DNA of 64,000 nt from Septoria linicola. Lineage: Eukaryota > Ascomycota > Dothideomycetes > Mycosphaerellales > Mycosphaerellaceae. The notes below the pieces were generated by a model. The model saw only the letters and a list, made by a program, of their open reading frames with translations, had not been told where the DNA came from and made no database searches. Position 1 is the stretch's first letter, and every line of letters starts with the position of its first letter. The stretch spans positions 930,001 through 994,000 of the forward strand of contig CP099418.1 in NCBI GenBank assembly GCA_024114885.1, given 5' to 3'. The translations under genes were made by a program, and so were the position numbers. Shown here piece after piece: positions 1 to 12,102 of the stretch.

Positions 1-52
1 GAAAGAGTCGCGGGTCTTTCTCCAGCGCTGTCAAATCCATTGCGGACGCCAT
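1..52 (-). CDS. N-terminus of a gene leaving the left edge (partial)
   Basis: An ATG at 52-50 with A at -3 and G at +4 opens a frame without stops to the window edge. It encodes 17 residues (MASAMDLTALEKDPRLF). This is too little to identify a family. The good start context and the gene-free stretch upstream (53-387) support a real start. It could be chance, since 17 codons is short. Confidence 0.45.
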   Translation of the reverse strand, partial: MASAMDLTALEKDPRLF

Positions 53-387
53 CTTGCTGTGTGTCGACGTATGTACGCCTCTGCAAGCTGTGGTGTCTGG
101 AGAGAAGCTGCTGCACGAGCGATTGCGCGGATCAAGAGCTAACCTAGAGCTAACTTAGAGAGGAAGCTTGACCTGTCGTCATCAAGTGCACACGAGACAA
201 CACAAATACATGAACATATAGGACCCGCGAGAAATCTTTCCGGATTGTTTCGAATGTTCTGATTAACTTATTTGGCTGTGTTGTGCCATACTGGCTCTCT
301 CCACTGACACACTAGCTTCGGACAGCACATTGCCATCATCTGCGAAGCAAGACACGCTGAACATGATAATACTGAACAATGTAGCGA
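53..387. other. intergenic, promoter side of the left-edge gene
   Basis: About 335 bp between the left-edge start codon and the stop of the next minus-strand gene. I see no coding signal or repeat. It should hold the promoter of the left-edge gene and the 3' end of the gene ending at 388. Confidence 0.4.
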
Positions 388-1749
388 TCATCGCTTACGA
401 ATGCTGCTCCACACTTTCATGAAACCACGTTTCGGAGTTCTGTTGTTGTTGATCGCAAAGGCGCCATGGTTGCCAGAGTGGTCGTCGCAGATCTCCAGAC
501 TGTCGAGTGCCAACGGATCCGCCGTTTCCACATCGACGCCTGAGACCTGAGACCGTTGAAACGCGTACAGCTCTTCTTCAGGAGCACGAAGATCTCTCCG
601 GGTGAGAGTCAACCGCAAAGTCATCTCCCTGCCGTCTAGATCTGGTGTCAGACTGCGAACATTGCCCTTCATCATTGGCAATGGCAGCGTGACCCCAGAG
701 TCTACTGCAGTAGGATTCGCAGTTGCAGACGAGAACGCTGTAGAGTCCGTGGAACTTGGCGAGGCCATGGAGGGTGGGCCTGACAGGTCATCGTCATCTG
801 CGTCGTCCAGATCAAGAGCTGCGGGTGTACCGCGCGTAGACGTGCTCTTATTCCGCTCGGGACGCTCTGCTGGAAACCCAAACTCCAGGGCCTCGTCAAA
901 TTTCTCTGGCGATGCAAGGAAAGTACGTAGTTTAGAGCGTGCCTCGGCGTCTCTGTAATGCTGCGTCTCCGTCTGGCGTGGACCAACCGCAGGTGAAGAA
1001 ACCTGGTCTTGTTCAGATTCGCGAGTGGTGTCTTGCCGTGGTAAGGCGGGCATAGCTGGAAGTAGAGTCGGCGGTGGCAATGGCAAAGGTGCCAAGGACA
1101 TGGCGCGCTTCTTGGAGAACGACTTCTTGCGCGCGCCAAGTTGCGAAAGATCGATCGCAGACGCAGCAGCAAACGCTGAACAGGATATGGCATTGTGCTG
1201 ATGCTGGCCCCATGGCGTCGCAAAGCCCGGGTCGCTTCCTCCTCCCAGCTCATTGCTCATGACAGAGTCGGTTTCCTCATCGGGCCAGTCCTTTTCCAAC
1301 GCCATACTATCTATTGAGCTCGCCGATCCTACGCTGGCGCTGCGGTTGTCGTACCGCCATTGAGGAAGCCTGCCATCATCCGACAAGCCGAGCACACGTT
1401 GAGAGCTTTCTGTAAGAAGCACCAGCTCCACCTCGCTGAAATGCGACCGCTTGACTTTGTCCGGCAAAGCCAGGAAGCGAAGAGCCTGATCTTCGTTCAC
1501 GTCTTCGACGAAAGGGACCACGAGTGAGGACTTGCGAGATTGTCGAGGCGAATGTGTGCGGCTTGAGTGAGAGGTCTTGGGTCGGATCGCATCAAGTGAC
1601 GACTGTCGCGGGGATAGCGACTGCTTGGATCGCTTTTCGACTGCCGTCTGTTGCAGAATCCGCAGTCTCTCCACAGACGAGAAGTACTTCTTCCTGTTGA
1701 CGGCGTTAGAGCGAGACCCATTTAGAACATGTGTAACATTGATGCTCAC
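388..1749 (-). CDS. disordered fungal protein of unknown function, 5' end unresolved
   Basis: A 453-codon frame, mostly low complexity: Ser/Arg-rich at the N-terminus, Pro-rich in the middle, and an acidic DDADDDD run near residue 315. Two blocks look structured: residues about 80-145 (with RFLALPDKVKRSHFSEVELVLL and a WRYDNRSASVGS stretch) and about 375-400 (REMTLRLTLTRRDLRAPEEE). It ends in a basic RGFMKVWSSIRKR tail. The frame opens with GTG at 1749, directly after a CTGTCTCCGTGCAG sequence that looks like a splice acceptor. No in-frame ATG exists before residue about 147. A short first exon therefore probably lies upstream, between 1750 and 2060, but I could not fix it. No function can be given; the composition suggests a regulatory or scaffold protein. 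Confidence 0.7.
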   Translation of the reverse strand: MSINVTHVLNGSRSNAVNRKKYFSSVERLRILQQTAVEKRSKQSLSPRQSSLDAIRPKTSHSSRTHSPRQSRKSSLVVPFVEDVNEDQALRFLALPDKVKRSHFSEVELVLLTESSQRVLGLSDDGRLPQWRYDNRSASVGSASSIDSMALEKDWPDEETDSVMSNELGGGSDPGFATPWGQHQHNAISCSAFAAASAIDLSQLGARKKSFSKKRAMSLAPLPLPPPTLLPAMPALPRQDTTRESEQDQVSSPAVGPRQTETQHYRDAEARSKLRTFLASPEKFDEALEFGFPAERPERNKSTSTRGTPAALDLDDADDDDLSGPPSMASPSSTDSTAFSSATANPTAVDSGVTLPLPMMKGNVRSLTPDLDGREMTLRLTLTRRDLRAPEEELYAFQRSQVSGVDVETADPLALDSLEICDDHSGNHGAFAINNNRTPKRGFMKVWSSIRKR

Positions 1750-3274
1750 TGCACGGAGACAGGTAAGGACTGATATTCTTCAGGCGTAATGTGCATCTTT
1801 GGTAATGAGTCGCGGGCCAGGAAAGGCCGGCCTGCAGGTCAATGATGGTGACGAGGACAGTGAGGGTCGTCTGTCGAGGTGCCGTGAGATGTGATGAGGA
1901 CAGCGTGATGGTGCATTGACGACCTTGCAGAAGATCAACGAGAAGAATGAGAGGAATCAATGCACATCGGTACCAGAGCCGTGGAATGCGTCGAACAGCA
2001 TGCGATGCTGCTTTTCTTCCCCAATACATATGTAAGATTCAGCCGTACTGCGCTGCCCTGTCAGCTTGACAGACAAACTTCAGCTATCATCCCATGATGA
2101 TGGTGGGAAGGAAGCGTTCGTCTCGGGGCGCTTTGTCTTCCACGCCTACTTGGGTCGGCTACCCATGCGCATAAGCAACCTCCTCGGCCGTTTGCTGCAT
2201 GGAAGTGTGCGACCACAACCAAGGCTTGACCCAAAGCTGGAGAGAAAAAGAAGGACGCGGATAGAAGCTGCAGGGAACACGTCGATCGCGGAGACGTCGC
2301 GCCGCCACACTATAATCTCAGACGAACTAGATTCAATAATAACTCTCTGATATGATCGTTCTGTCTCTTCAAACAGGTTGCGCTCCCTCTCACACCTGGA
2401 CGAACAAACGATTCTTCACATTGTCATCGGCATGCTCAGCGAACACGTTTGCTCGTGGCAACGGCTGAACGCTTCCGCTACCAATCCCCATCAGGTGGGA
2501 GACCAATGGTACTAAGGTGGCATCCTTCTTTCCAGCCACTAGGGTTCTCGCACACTTGGTATCGAAGCGCCATGCGCGAGACTGTTGCGGCCGTTCCGAC
2601 CTCTCATCATCATTGCTACTGAGGCTACTCGAACTCTATCGTCGTGACTTTTCGTGACACTAGTCAGTGAATCAAGCTTGCGTACAAGAGTCAAGATTCT
2701 TCGTTTGCATCGCATCCGTTGCTGGCAGGGATGTAAGCGCCAAACTCGGTAGCGACTTCTGCTCCATGGATCTAGCACTATGCATTCGTTGACAACAGAT
2801 ATACAATAGATGACAATACATCTGCCTCCGCATGATAACGATTGTGGCGTGCGGCTGAACCGCGCTCAAAATCCATTTGGGAGGCAGCTCCCAATCATCG
2901 TTGACCGCGATAAAGATGATGCCTCGACTTGATCGACCGAGATCAAAGTGTCTCGTTTGCCGTCCGACCAGTGCCTGGCCGCAGGGCTTGCAAGGAGTGT
3001 CCAAGTAAGCATCAGCGACAAGTCTGTTTGTGATCAGGAGGCGTCGTCAGCAAAACCTTCCGCAAGCACCATATTCGGTCGCGAAACATGGCGCTTGTTC
3101 GATAACATGTCGTGCAGTTGGTCTCACATTCTATCAGGCCACGTGCGCCGGTGGAACAACTGCGTCAACCTCGCGTCCCGCGCATGCCAATGGAGCTTGA
3201 TGTGGTACACTAATGACAACTAAGCTTCGACTGCGAGCGGAAGGCTTCGTACGGGAACCATCTGATGCTGAAGA
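1750..3274. other. intergenic, 1.5 kb
   Basis: Only short overlapping frames, none with coding character. The part next to 1750 probably carries the unresolved first exon and promoter of the 388-1749 gene. A candidate ATG on the minus strand at 2029 opens a 107-codon frame, but no convincing donor links it to the downstream exon. The rest should hold the 3' end of the ELMO gene. Confidence 0.4.
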
Positions 3275-5443
3275 CTACTGTTCGTCTGGTAGAGCATACC
3301 AAAAATCGCCATCCTCGATGCCTTCCCTGCTTGGGACTGGTCTAAATTCATGGTTTTCGTCTTTGGCGCTGCTCTCGAGCGCCTCCCAATCCACATCTTC
3401 CCATCGTAGGTTCAGCATTCGTAGCCTGACCCCCCAATCTTCCAGCATGGACACGAGACGAGCAGTATCCTTCGTGATGGGCTGCTGATCCAACAGCATG
3501 AGGAGGCCATCGAGCCACTCTGAAGCTAGCGAGGTTGTCTCAATATAGAGCTCAAGCAGGACGCGCTCGTCCCGGTCAGTGCCACCCACTCTGGTCGTCT
3601 CCGGTGTTCCCATGATCGTAAGCTTGGTGATTGAAGTCCTCCCAGAACGCGCTGAGCCTGCCAATGTGTCTGAACTTCGTTCTTCATTTCTGGCGGTCTG
3701 CTTAGGTGCGGAAATATTACTGTCAACAGACGTCACCTTGCTGGTTTCGATCTTAAGGGGCAACTCTGCTAACGAAGGCGTGGTCTCCTCGCGATGAGAG
3801 AATGTCTGGTAGTGTAGCCATCTCCTGTTGTGACTCAACCGCACGAACTGCCAAGAAGTGTTGTCGGGTTCTTCTGAGGTTGGGAACCACGAGCCTTGCA
3901 GCAGGCATCGAATGCGTTGTTCACGCATGAATTGCAGGCTCTCATTGCGGAGCTGCTCGTGCACTTCGACTAGGTGCGGACCCCAGGCATCTTGGTACAC
4001 ATCGTCCAGATTCTCCATCTGCCATTTCCTCGCGGACTCTAGACTGGCCAGTCGAAGGTCGTCTTCCACTCTCGCAATGTCTGTCTTGCGGCCAGCAGTG
4101 CCAATTACACGCTCCACTACGATGCGCACCACTTCTTCGATTTTGTAGATGTCTTGATGCTCTGCACCAGCGTCCTTCCATAAACGAATGAACGTGTTCA
4201 AAGCAGCTGCGTGTAAACGACCCCATTGCAACAACAATGGCTTGTATAAACGATCCACACTTTGAGCGCGATCGAAGCTATTGCGGTATCCAGGTGGGCC
4301 GCCGACTGTGCTGTCGTCGATCTCGAATAGTTCGTAAAGCACAAGCGTCACACACAAGCTCGCACGAGCGATTGGGCAACGCTGCTCGCGTGGAATGGCG
4401 GCCTGCTCTGACAAGGTCTTCTGGTAGGTATCCTCATGTCGTCGAGTGTATTCCACAAGATCCATCATGCCTAGGTACCCAGTCTCGTCGAACTCCCAAG
4501 CTGGCGACTCCGTCTCGAATCCGAGTCGTCGCCATTTCTCAGGGTGATGCTTCCGCCCTTTGACCCCATTAGCACCGACAGGTGGTGAATACGGCTCTGG
4601 CTTGCTCAGCAGGTGTATTGTCTTCAGTGCCCGCTTGTGTTCTGCAAGATCCATATTGACCATGACATCTCTCCACTTCCGTAGCAGTATTTTGGTGAGA
4701 TCTTGAAACTCCAGAATCGCAAATGCCAGCGGGCTGTCTGCATAATTGGCCGCATCACCACGCATCAGCATGCCTACTCCTCCTATCACTCCCAGGTCTT
4801 GCAGTGTGTGAACAAACATTGGCCATTGGTGCTCTCCTCCGTTCAGCACAGCATCACGCATGAGCGCATTGACTAATTGCAACGCATTCGCGCATAATGT
4901 ATGATCCGACGCACTCAAGCGCTGCACCAGGGACTCGAGGAATTGAGGATGGTGATCGAGAGCTGGCTTGATGGCACGGAAGCCATATACGCCAGAGGAC
5001 TCATCATCCTGGCCAGCGGCTATAGGTCTGGAGACGATGAGCACAAGTAAGGTCAGCGCATTGCGCACGATGTTGACGAGCGGATGGGAGATGGCTAGTG
5101 ACAAGGCCTACAGTCATGGTCAGAGAGCCGCATCTTTGGTTCTGGCAACAGCTGGCCACGCGATGTCTACCTTCTGCAGTATTTCATGATCGCAGCACTC
5201 CCAACCCATGTCTAGCTCCAAGAGCGCGTCCAAACTGCCCAACGCATAGGCCTGCGTATTGCCCGTGGTATCGAGCACTGCCTGCCGCAGCGCTGGGAGT
5301 CCTCCATTCTGAATGAACGCATCTGCAAACGATGGGTCGCTGAGGAGACCTTTCAGCTTGAACACAGCATACTTGCGCGCGCTCTCGCTATCAGCATCAA
5401 GGCTCGACACCAGCGTGGCCACGTCCGGAGGCTCATCCATCAC
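3275..5443 (-). CDS. ELMO/CED-12 family protein
   Basis: Two exons, 5171-5443 and 3275-5107, with a 63 bp intron (GTAGAC donor, CTGAC branch, CTGTAG acceptor), give 701 aa, close to animal ELMO proteins (about 720). The N-terminal half is helical and armadillo-like, from MDEPPDVATLVSSLD on. The ELMO domain follows (about 250-430), with the WRRLGFETESP and LGMMDLVEY elements. A C-terminal PH-like domain (about 475-620) has QFMREQRIRCLLQGSWF and LSHNRRWLHY. In animals ELMO pairs with DOCK180-type exchange factors to activate Rac; yeast has the relative Lmo1. By inference this is a DOCK-Rac/Rho adaptor in polarity or endocytosis. No DOCK gene is in the window. The apparent start at 5104 in exon 2 is only a TTG inside the coding region. 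Confidence 0.88.
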
Positions 5444-5917
5444 TCCTCACTCAAGCTTTGCGATATCATGCAGACGATTATGAAGACGAAGATGGACAGC
5501 AGCAGACGACCGCGCGCGAACATGGCGCGACACGATGATCCACGAGTCGTGGGGGATCTAGCGGAGATTGAAGGTGAGGCACAGACCTCGGACTTTAAAG
5601 GTGTACGACGTTCAAATTGTTAAACCATCATTGGGGTCATACGTGGTTCGACCAGCATCAATGTAGAATGCGAAGCAGCATTCACGACTCGTCACCCATG
5701 AGTACAGTTGTTCTTAGTCAAGGCTATACAAAGCCCGAATCTATTGAGCATGGCAGCTTGCTCGCTGCGTCTATTACAAAAAGTCGTTACTGGCATCAAC
5801 ATTGGCCTCGAACAAGTGTAGGCATTGTTTGCTGCACACATGTTTCAAGCGTAATCGTATTCGACATCGTCACATCATCGTGCCCTCCAAGGTGAGGAGA
5901 TGAGGTTACAACTTGCG
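5444..5917. other. intergenic between ELMO and REG1-like genes
   Basis: 474 bp, with no coding frame I can support. It should hold the ELMO promoter (about 5444-5600) and the 3' untranslated region of the REG1-like gene. Both neighbours are on the minus strand. Confidence 0.4.
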
Positions 5918-7748
5918 TCACTTTCTCCAACCAACGTTCCTGCAATTTAGGTCAGTCATAGTGGCCGTGGAAAAATATCATGTGACCAACTTACCATATA
6001 ACATGTGCAATGTCTCGGGCTGTGTTGATCGTTTCACTCACACGACCAAACAGCCCGGCTTGCACGATATCATCCTCGTCCTCGTCCAACGGCATGAACA
6101 TGCCACTTTCGGTCCTCCGCATGCCCTCGACTTGATAATCCACGTGTCGGGGTGCGGGAGCGCTCAGCCTACTTCGACGATTGCTAGATCGATCTCTACT
6201 GGAGCTCGATCCCGAGGCTCCCAGCGAAGACTTGGGATTGCTGGCGCCAAAGCTCCATGATGAGTCCGACTCAATCTCTTCATCCTCGTCGTCGTCGTCG
6301 GCCGGGAGGAGAAAGTTGGTGGATGGATTCGTGGGCCGCAATGTCTCCTGCGAGGGGCTTGGCGAGAGGTTTCCTGTGCTCCACGACCGGCCAAACGTAT
6401 GATGTCGGGCTTCCTCAGTGACATCAGGACTATCTGTCCGATACTTCAAAGTGGTGGCGGGTAAAGTCTCGATGATCTTTCTGCCGCTGGTGGAATTGCT
6501 TCTACTCGTAGTCGGTCTTCGTTTCGCTGTGGTTCGCTTTTTCCGCCTCATCATTACCACTCCATCGTCACTGCTTGAGTCGGAAATTGCGTTGTCGCCG
6601 ACCTCTTCTTCGCCTTCGCTCACAAAATCTTCATCGTCGCCACCTACATCCTTGCAATCAACAGCAATGCATTGCTCCACTCGATCATCGAAACGGATGT
6701 GACGCTTCTCGTGACTCTCATAAGGAGTTCCAACACTACTGGTGCTCCGACTCGTGAAGTAATCGACCTGATCTCTGCTTGGAGTTTCGGATTGCAGCTT
6801 CGAATCCACCACTTCCGGACCAGAGCGTCGATAATGACGACCTTGTGCTTGCACCGAGGCGGCAGCTTGCTTCACCAACGACGAAGTCGATAGCGATTTC
6901 TGAAGCATCACTTCGGATACGCTGCGCTTCTTCAATATAGGTTTCTTGTGGACGAAAGAATTGTTCTTCGACATCTGTGATGCTGTTTGAGAACCCGAGC
7001 GATCAGAAATGGGATATGAAGCTGCGACCTTGAGGGGTCCATAGAGCCAGGTTACGTCCGATTCCTTCAGCCAGTTTAGTCGTTCAGGAGAGACCGTCCG
7101 GAGGTCGAACTTGGCCTTCGCCCATGTTCGCCAGGAAGCATTCTCTAGTCTTGATCTTTCACCATATATCGTCTTTCTCTGCGACACGATATTCCGCCAC
7201 GAAGACCATATATCTTCTTCCCTCCATTCATGGCTGAGGAAGTCAACTTGCCTGGATGGTTCCTGTCTCACTGCAGTGTCGTCGACCACTGTCGGTGTCG
7301 GCAATGGCGATTCGGATATCGTTGTATCTGTAGTGGATGACTCGCTTGCGTCGTGGTCCGTCGCCCCATTTTGTGTTGTGTTGTCTTTCGTGGTTCCATA
7401 GTCGCCGTCGTAGTTGGGAAACGTGATATCTGTGTCTTCACTCACATCACTGGCCACGGACGAGTTGCTGCTATTCGTGACAGACTCGTCTGACGCTGCG
7501 TATGAAACTGTGGGATAAGAGGTAGCCGCTGAACTTGTTTGTGGCGGGCAACTCCATTGTGAAGACGTGCTATGCGGGTTCTCTTGATGCTCTACAGGGG
7601 GCGTATACGTCCTTAGCAGGCCAGCGGCCGTCGATGCATCTTTGTCGAGGAACAGCGACGATGTGGACGCAGAAGTCTTGAGAGGCCCAGACCGCTGGAA
7701 GTATGGTGGGCTCTCTGGTTGCATGGGGAGGCTCAAAACCTCGGTCAT
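5918..7748 (-). CDS. Reg1/Hex2-like regulatory subunit of protein phosphatase 1
   Basis: Two exons, 5995-7748 and a 22-nt final exon 5918-5939, give 591 aa. The 55 bp intron starts GTAAGT, contains CTGAC and ends TGCAG; splicing turns the apparent stop after HVIW into HVIWNVGWRK. Near residues 170-240 lies the DUF1752/AreA GATA-like region (FLSHEWREEDIWSSW, ENASWRTWAKAKFDL, DVTWLYGPL). Near 347-352 lies KRHIRF, a RVxF-type PP1 docking motif, followed by DDRVEQC. Acidic and Ser-rich tracts fill the rest. In yeast, Reg1 targets the PP1 catalytic subunit Glc7 to Snf1 for glucose repression; the same role is inferred here. The start is the first ATG (MTEVLSLP). The frame is open upstream to 8252 but has no ATG there, so that part is read as leader. 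Confidence 0.85.
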
Positions 7749-10700
7749 GGCTCCAATGGGTCTGCTCAAAGCATGAGACGAGAGCAGTGTAAGCGAATGT
7801 AGTGCCTGCCTCCTCGTCGCTGTGCCTGAAGAGCCTTCTCCTCCCTCGCAGTCGTGGCCAGGCCGGCCGACAGGACTCGCTTCACAATGGTTTTGTGTCC
7901 ACTGCGAGACGTTGCCAAGCGGAGCACTGCTACACGACTCGTCGATAGCACGACAGCGATAACAGCGCGATAAGGTCAGAGTTACAGTTTCAGTATGTCT
8001 GGCTCGATCTGTGGTTGAGAGCCAAAGGACGGCGAAACCGGGACGGTGGTGAGCAGTCAGGGCCGATCCAGAGGGCGGATTGGTCGACGGTGAGAGTGTT
8101 TCTCGTCCAGCGAAAGGCGGAGAATATTTGCTGACGGGGTGGCGCGAGACTGGCAGAGGGTGAGGTGATGTGGGACAGAGTTGTGGGAGAGCAGTCGAGG
8201 GTATGTTACTGCGTGTTCCGTCCCTGTGCTTGCGAATTTTGCCTGGCCACAACTGGCCGTCAAAGAGCAGCGCCCAGCAGGTTGGAGAGAGTGGAGCAGG
8301 TCGCTGTGTGGAGAGGACAGGATAGTCGGCCGGAATCGTGACAGCTAGCGCACACCAAACTCTGCAGATGAGCCTAGAATTTCAGTAGTTACTGCGGGGA
8401 CATTGAATAAGATCCTGTCGAATTGTGCATGCCAGAGGTGTTGTGGATTCGCTCAACCAGACGACGACGACAGCAGTAGCAGCAGGCAGGATTCACGACG
8501 GGCGGCAGATACGCAAGTGCTGGCGACAGCTACAATCATGGCATCGCTAGTCGAATCCACTTTGACTGCATTGCCATGCAAAGCTACAACCTGCAACACC
8601 AAAAGCTCTCCTGTTCGCGGCAACGTCCACGATGATGAAACTCCTTTCTGGTTGTACAAACCATTCGCACGCACCACTTGTCCCCACACCACTCCAAGAC
8701 CTCCAACGTCTCAAAGTGGAGTAGCCGCTTGCAGATCTCGTCTTTCTCTGACCTGACTCGATCCAGCTTGCCCGCCTGCGTGTGCTTATCGAGACAAGTC
8801 AACCGTCTGCCCACACTGCACATTTCATCTAAGCAGCGAACGCGCGGTACCAAGGTGTGGTTCGTTGCTGCTGCTGCATTGAGAAAGCAACTGCTTCATC
8901 AGGCTACTACTGGGGAACGGCAGCTCTCTCACTTCGGCAAGACTTTCGCACAATTATTTCGAGTCTGCGACAACTCTCTTTTCTTGATTCTGTGGAGAAT
9001 CGGTGCGAATTCCTGCTTCCGCCTCTACGCCTGCGTCACGGCATCCGTCAATGGCACGCTGCGTTACAAGTCAGAAGCCTCTTATCAACGCATGATTAGA
9101 CAGCTTAAACAGCTCTACCTGTCTACCATTGCGCGTAGAACCACGTCTATCGTCCAGGGCCAGGAACACCGGCAATGCGCAGCCGTGCGCTCCAGGATAT
9201 GAAGACGGTCCGATAGACAGGGGTGCTACCGTCTTTACACGCGGTGACATGCAGCTTGCAGCTGTGGCCCAGCAGGTACCTTTTCAACGCTTCGCCTCTC
9301 ACCATTCGGTACGCGCTTATACGCGGTGGACTTACTCACTTCTGCAGGTATCGACTCTTCGGCACGGCTGGGATCGAGACACGAATGCAACATTGGTCCC
9401 ATCGCTGATTTGTGAGCAGTCCTCGACCATTTGATGAGGAAGTTTGATGGTGCGACTGCTTACCCGGGCTGATGCACACAGCTCACCTGCAACCAAGCTG
9501 TTACTCCAGATACGCAATCTGATGCCATGTTCCACAGAATGATGGCGTGCATAACCAAGAACCGGGGCCCACTGTGGCTTTCAGCTTGATAGCCTGCTCG
9601 TGGAGGCTGTCACTGTCTTGGACTGCCGTGTGCCGTGTCGACCCAGTGTTGTGCTTATGCAGCATTATCTTTCGGATACGCATACCCACGATATCAAGCA
9701 CTCAAGTATCGACTTCCATGTCTCAATGGCCTGCTGAACGAGTTCCAACTCCACGCCTCTCTTGCTAGGCATTACGAGTTGATGGGGCAGGTGCTCCATA
9801 AGTATAGGTCGCCCATTTGGACCTTCGCCATCAGGATATGCTACGAGCTGCATGCTCAATATGGCCCATAGCAAGCTGTTCAACTTGCAAAACACTCGCC
9901 GCCAATGGCTACTACCACATACATCCTTCGCTTCGCCCGTGGTGTGACAGATTGACAACTCCGCAGCCGCCATTCATGTGAAAGACGCACCCCGTCCCCA
10001 CGATCCACCTTCTTGGCTGCGCTTCATGCAGCAGGGCTATCGGCAACAACACGCATGCTCCATGTGTTCGCGGCATCCTCGCCGGATCCACATCGCTGGA
10101 CCAGAACAACGACAATGCCTCCGTAGGGCCGCCCTCGAAAACAACTCGGCTCGTCTTCACTATCTATAGAAGCGCTCGTTGAGACCTCTCGACCCACTTT
10201 GATATGCACGTCACTTCCTTCCCACCCTCATCAATGTCCATATCTCTGGCCGGCAACAAGGACCCATCTCTGCGAGCGGCTTAGAACAGTACTGCGAAGC
10301 ACGCAGCACGAGGAATGATCTGTACCTCTACGCCCACGCGAGCGCCATTGGCAGTAGGAGGGACATAGGGCGGCCATCTCTCGGGCGGGCGTGCGTCGTA
10401 TTATGCTGTGATACTCGACTCAGCTTTCCCGCTCGAGCTGCTTCGAGTAAGTGTACAGGCATACGAGCTCGGCCCTGAACATCTAATCGTACATTCAGCT
10501 GGTCCATACGCGACACTGTGCTGTGCTGTAATGTTGCATTGCAGACCGAATCTGCTGTCAATGTATGCACCGCTATGCATGGGCGGAGGTCGCATTGACT
10601 ATGGAACGAGGGGTCAATATCAAGGCATGACTGCCGGAGCTGAGGGTGTGGTTGTCAACGGCAGTTGATCTGCCCATTGCCTCATTGAGATTGGGATAAA

Positions 10701-10784
10701 GATGACGCAGTTATTTAGAACAATTCATCCGGTCGCTTCCTACCCATCATGCACATCTAGCGATCGAGCTGCCTAACTCGTCGA
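7749..10784. other. 3 kb gene-poor stretch upstream of the REG1-like gene
   Basis: It begins with about 500 bp in frame with the REG1-like gene and free of stops but lacking an ATG, probably 5' leader. The remainder, to 10784, has scattered frames of 60-174 codons that mostly start at non-ATG codons and show no recognisable domain or consistent splice pattern. A long leader or promoter, or a non-coding transcript, are possible. I see no repeat. Confidence 0.4.
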
Positions 10785-12102
10785 TCAATCGAACTCAAGT
10801 TCGGCGCCGATTTGCTCCTTGACAACCTCGCGTGTCAACTTCATGAGCTGTTCCGCAAGCTCCTCGTTCCTTGCCAGCTCAGAGCCGTCCTCAATTGCGG
10901 CCTATATCGACTGTTAGCTTGGTATTGCCGCACAACTGCAGGCGGAAAACATACCGGCGGGCAAATGTACTGTCCCGACTTGTCGGTGACTGTCGTTGCA
11001 AAAAGCGTCGACAATGCACCCTCGAACTGATCCTTCTTGAATGGCTCCATTGCAGTCGACATGCCATAACCCGCTAGCGGGTAGGGCTCATGAATGTCCT
11101 GCTTGGACATTGTCGTAGATACAATGCCTGGATGCGTTGCGTTGGCCAGGATCTTAGGGTAGTTCTTGCTGAGATGACGCGAGAGGTACTTGGCAAACAG
11201 CAGATTCGCGAGCTTCGCCCGCCCGTATTGACCATTAGGTCCGAGGTCCTTGTTGATCTCCTCTACGCTGGCAAACTTGGTGTCCTTTGGTGTCGACTCG
11301 TGGAGGTTGGACGATTGGAGCGAAATTCTCACAACGTGGCCATTTTCCGCTGTGCTCTTGAGAAGAGGCACTGTTCACAGTCAGTCTGGAAGGGTAACTC
11401 TGGGGATTGTCAGGCTGTACTTACGCAGGTGCGATGTCAAGATTGCATGTCCCTGGTTGGCAACGTCAGCATCTATGATAAGCGATATCAAGATCTCCCA
11501 CCCAATGTCAAAAGCAGTTGGCACTCTGTAGAACATGTTGGAATACTCACAAAATGGTTAACAGCCATATGTCGGTCAATACCACTCTCCGTCAACTGTG
11601 CAGTCATAATACCACGACCAGCATTCTCCACCAGGATATCAACCCGATCAGTAGACTCCTTGATCTGATCTGCCACCCCCTTGAGCTTCTTCCAGTCGCC
11701 CATATCTGCTTGTATCCACGTCGTCCTCGACGCCTTGTCCTCGCCGAGCTCTTTGGCCACAGCAGCCTTCGCCTCGTTTGCCTTGTCCTCTGACAATGAC
11801 AGCATGAAGACCTTGCTGATGTTCCTTGACAGCAGTGTATGCGTGACGCCAAAGCCAATACCCTCGCTCGCGCCTGTGATTACTGCAACTTTTCCACTTT
11901 GGTCTGGAACATCTTCGAGAGTGAATTGTGTATGTCCTGGTGCTATCTTCTGGGCAAGACCGCCGAGTCCCAGGTTCTCGGAGACAGTGGTCTTTGCGGC
12001 ATCGATATAGGAAGCCATGGTTCGTCTTGATAGGTTTGTGAGTGTGGTTGCTTGATGGAATGTGCAAGTCTGCAGTGGACGGCAGAAACGCAAGACGTTC
12101 AT
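10785..12102 (-). CDS. bli-4: Bli-4-like short-chain dehydrogenase/reductase
   Basis: Four exons (11551-12102, 11425-11452, 10955-11370, 10785-10901) with introns of 98, 54 and 53 bp, all with GTGAGT/GTAAGT/GTATGT donors, give 370 aa. The SDR features are present: TGASEGIG cofactor loop, an ENAG element (NNAG in most relatives), a Ser in VVRISLQSS and YGRAK catalytic Tyr/Lys. The C-terminus is AELEFD. The text around TGASEGIG and THTLLSRNISK resembles the Neurospora blue-light-induced, mitochondrion-associated oxidoreductase Bli-4. The first ATG gives a 28-residue basic, hydroxylated leader that could be a mitochondrial signal. A second ATG (MASYIDAAK, at 12018) has the better context and gives 342 aa. 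The substrate is unknown. Confidence 0.87.

Noticed and set aside
8678..9202. 174-codon plus-strand frame in the 3-kb gap
   Set aside because: Starts at a non-ATG codon, overlaps other frames of similar length, and shows no domain or splice consistency.
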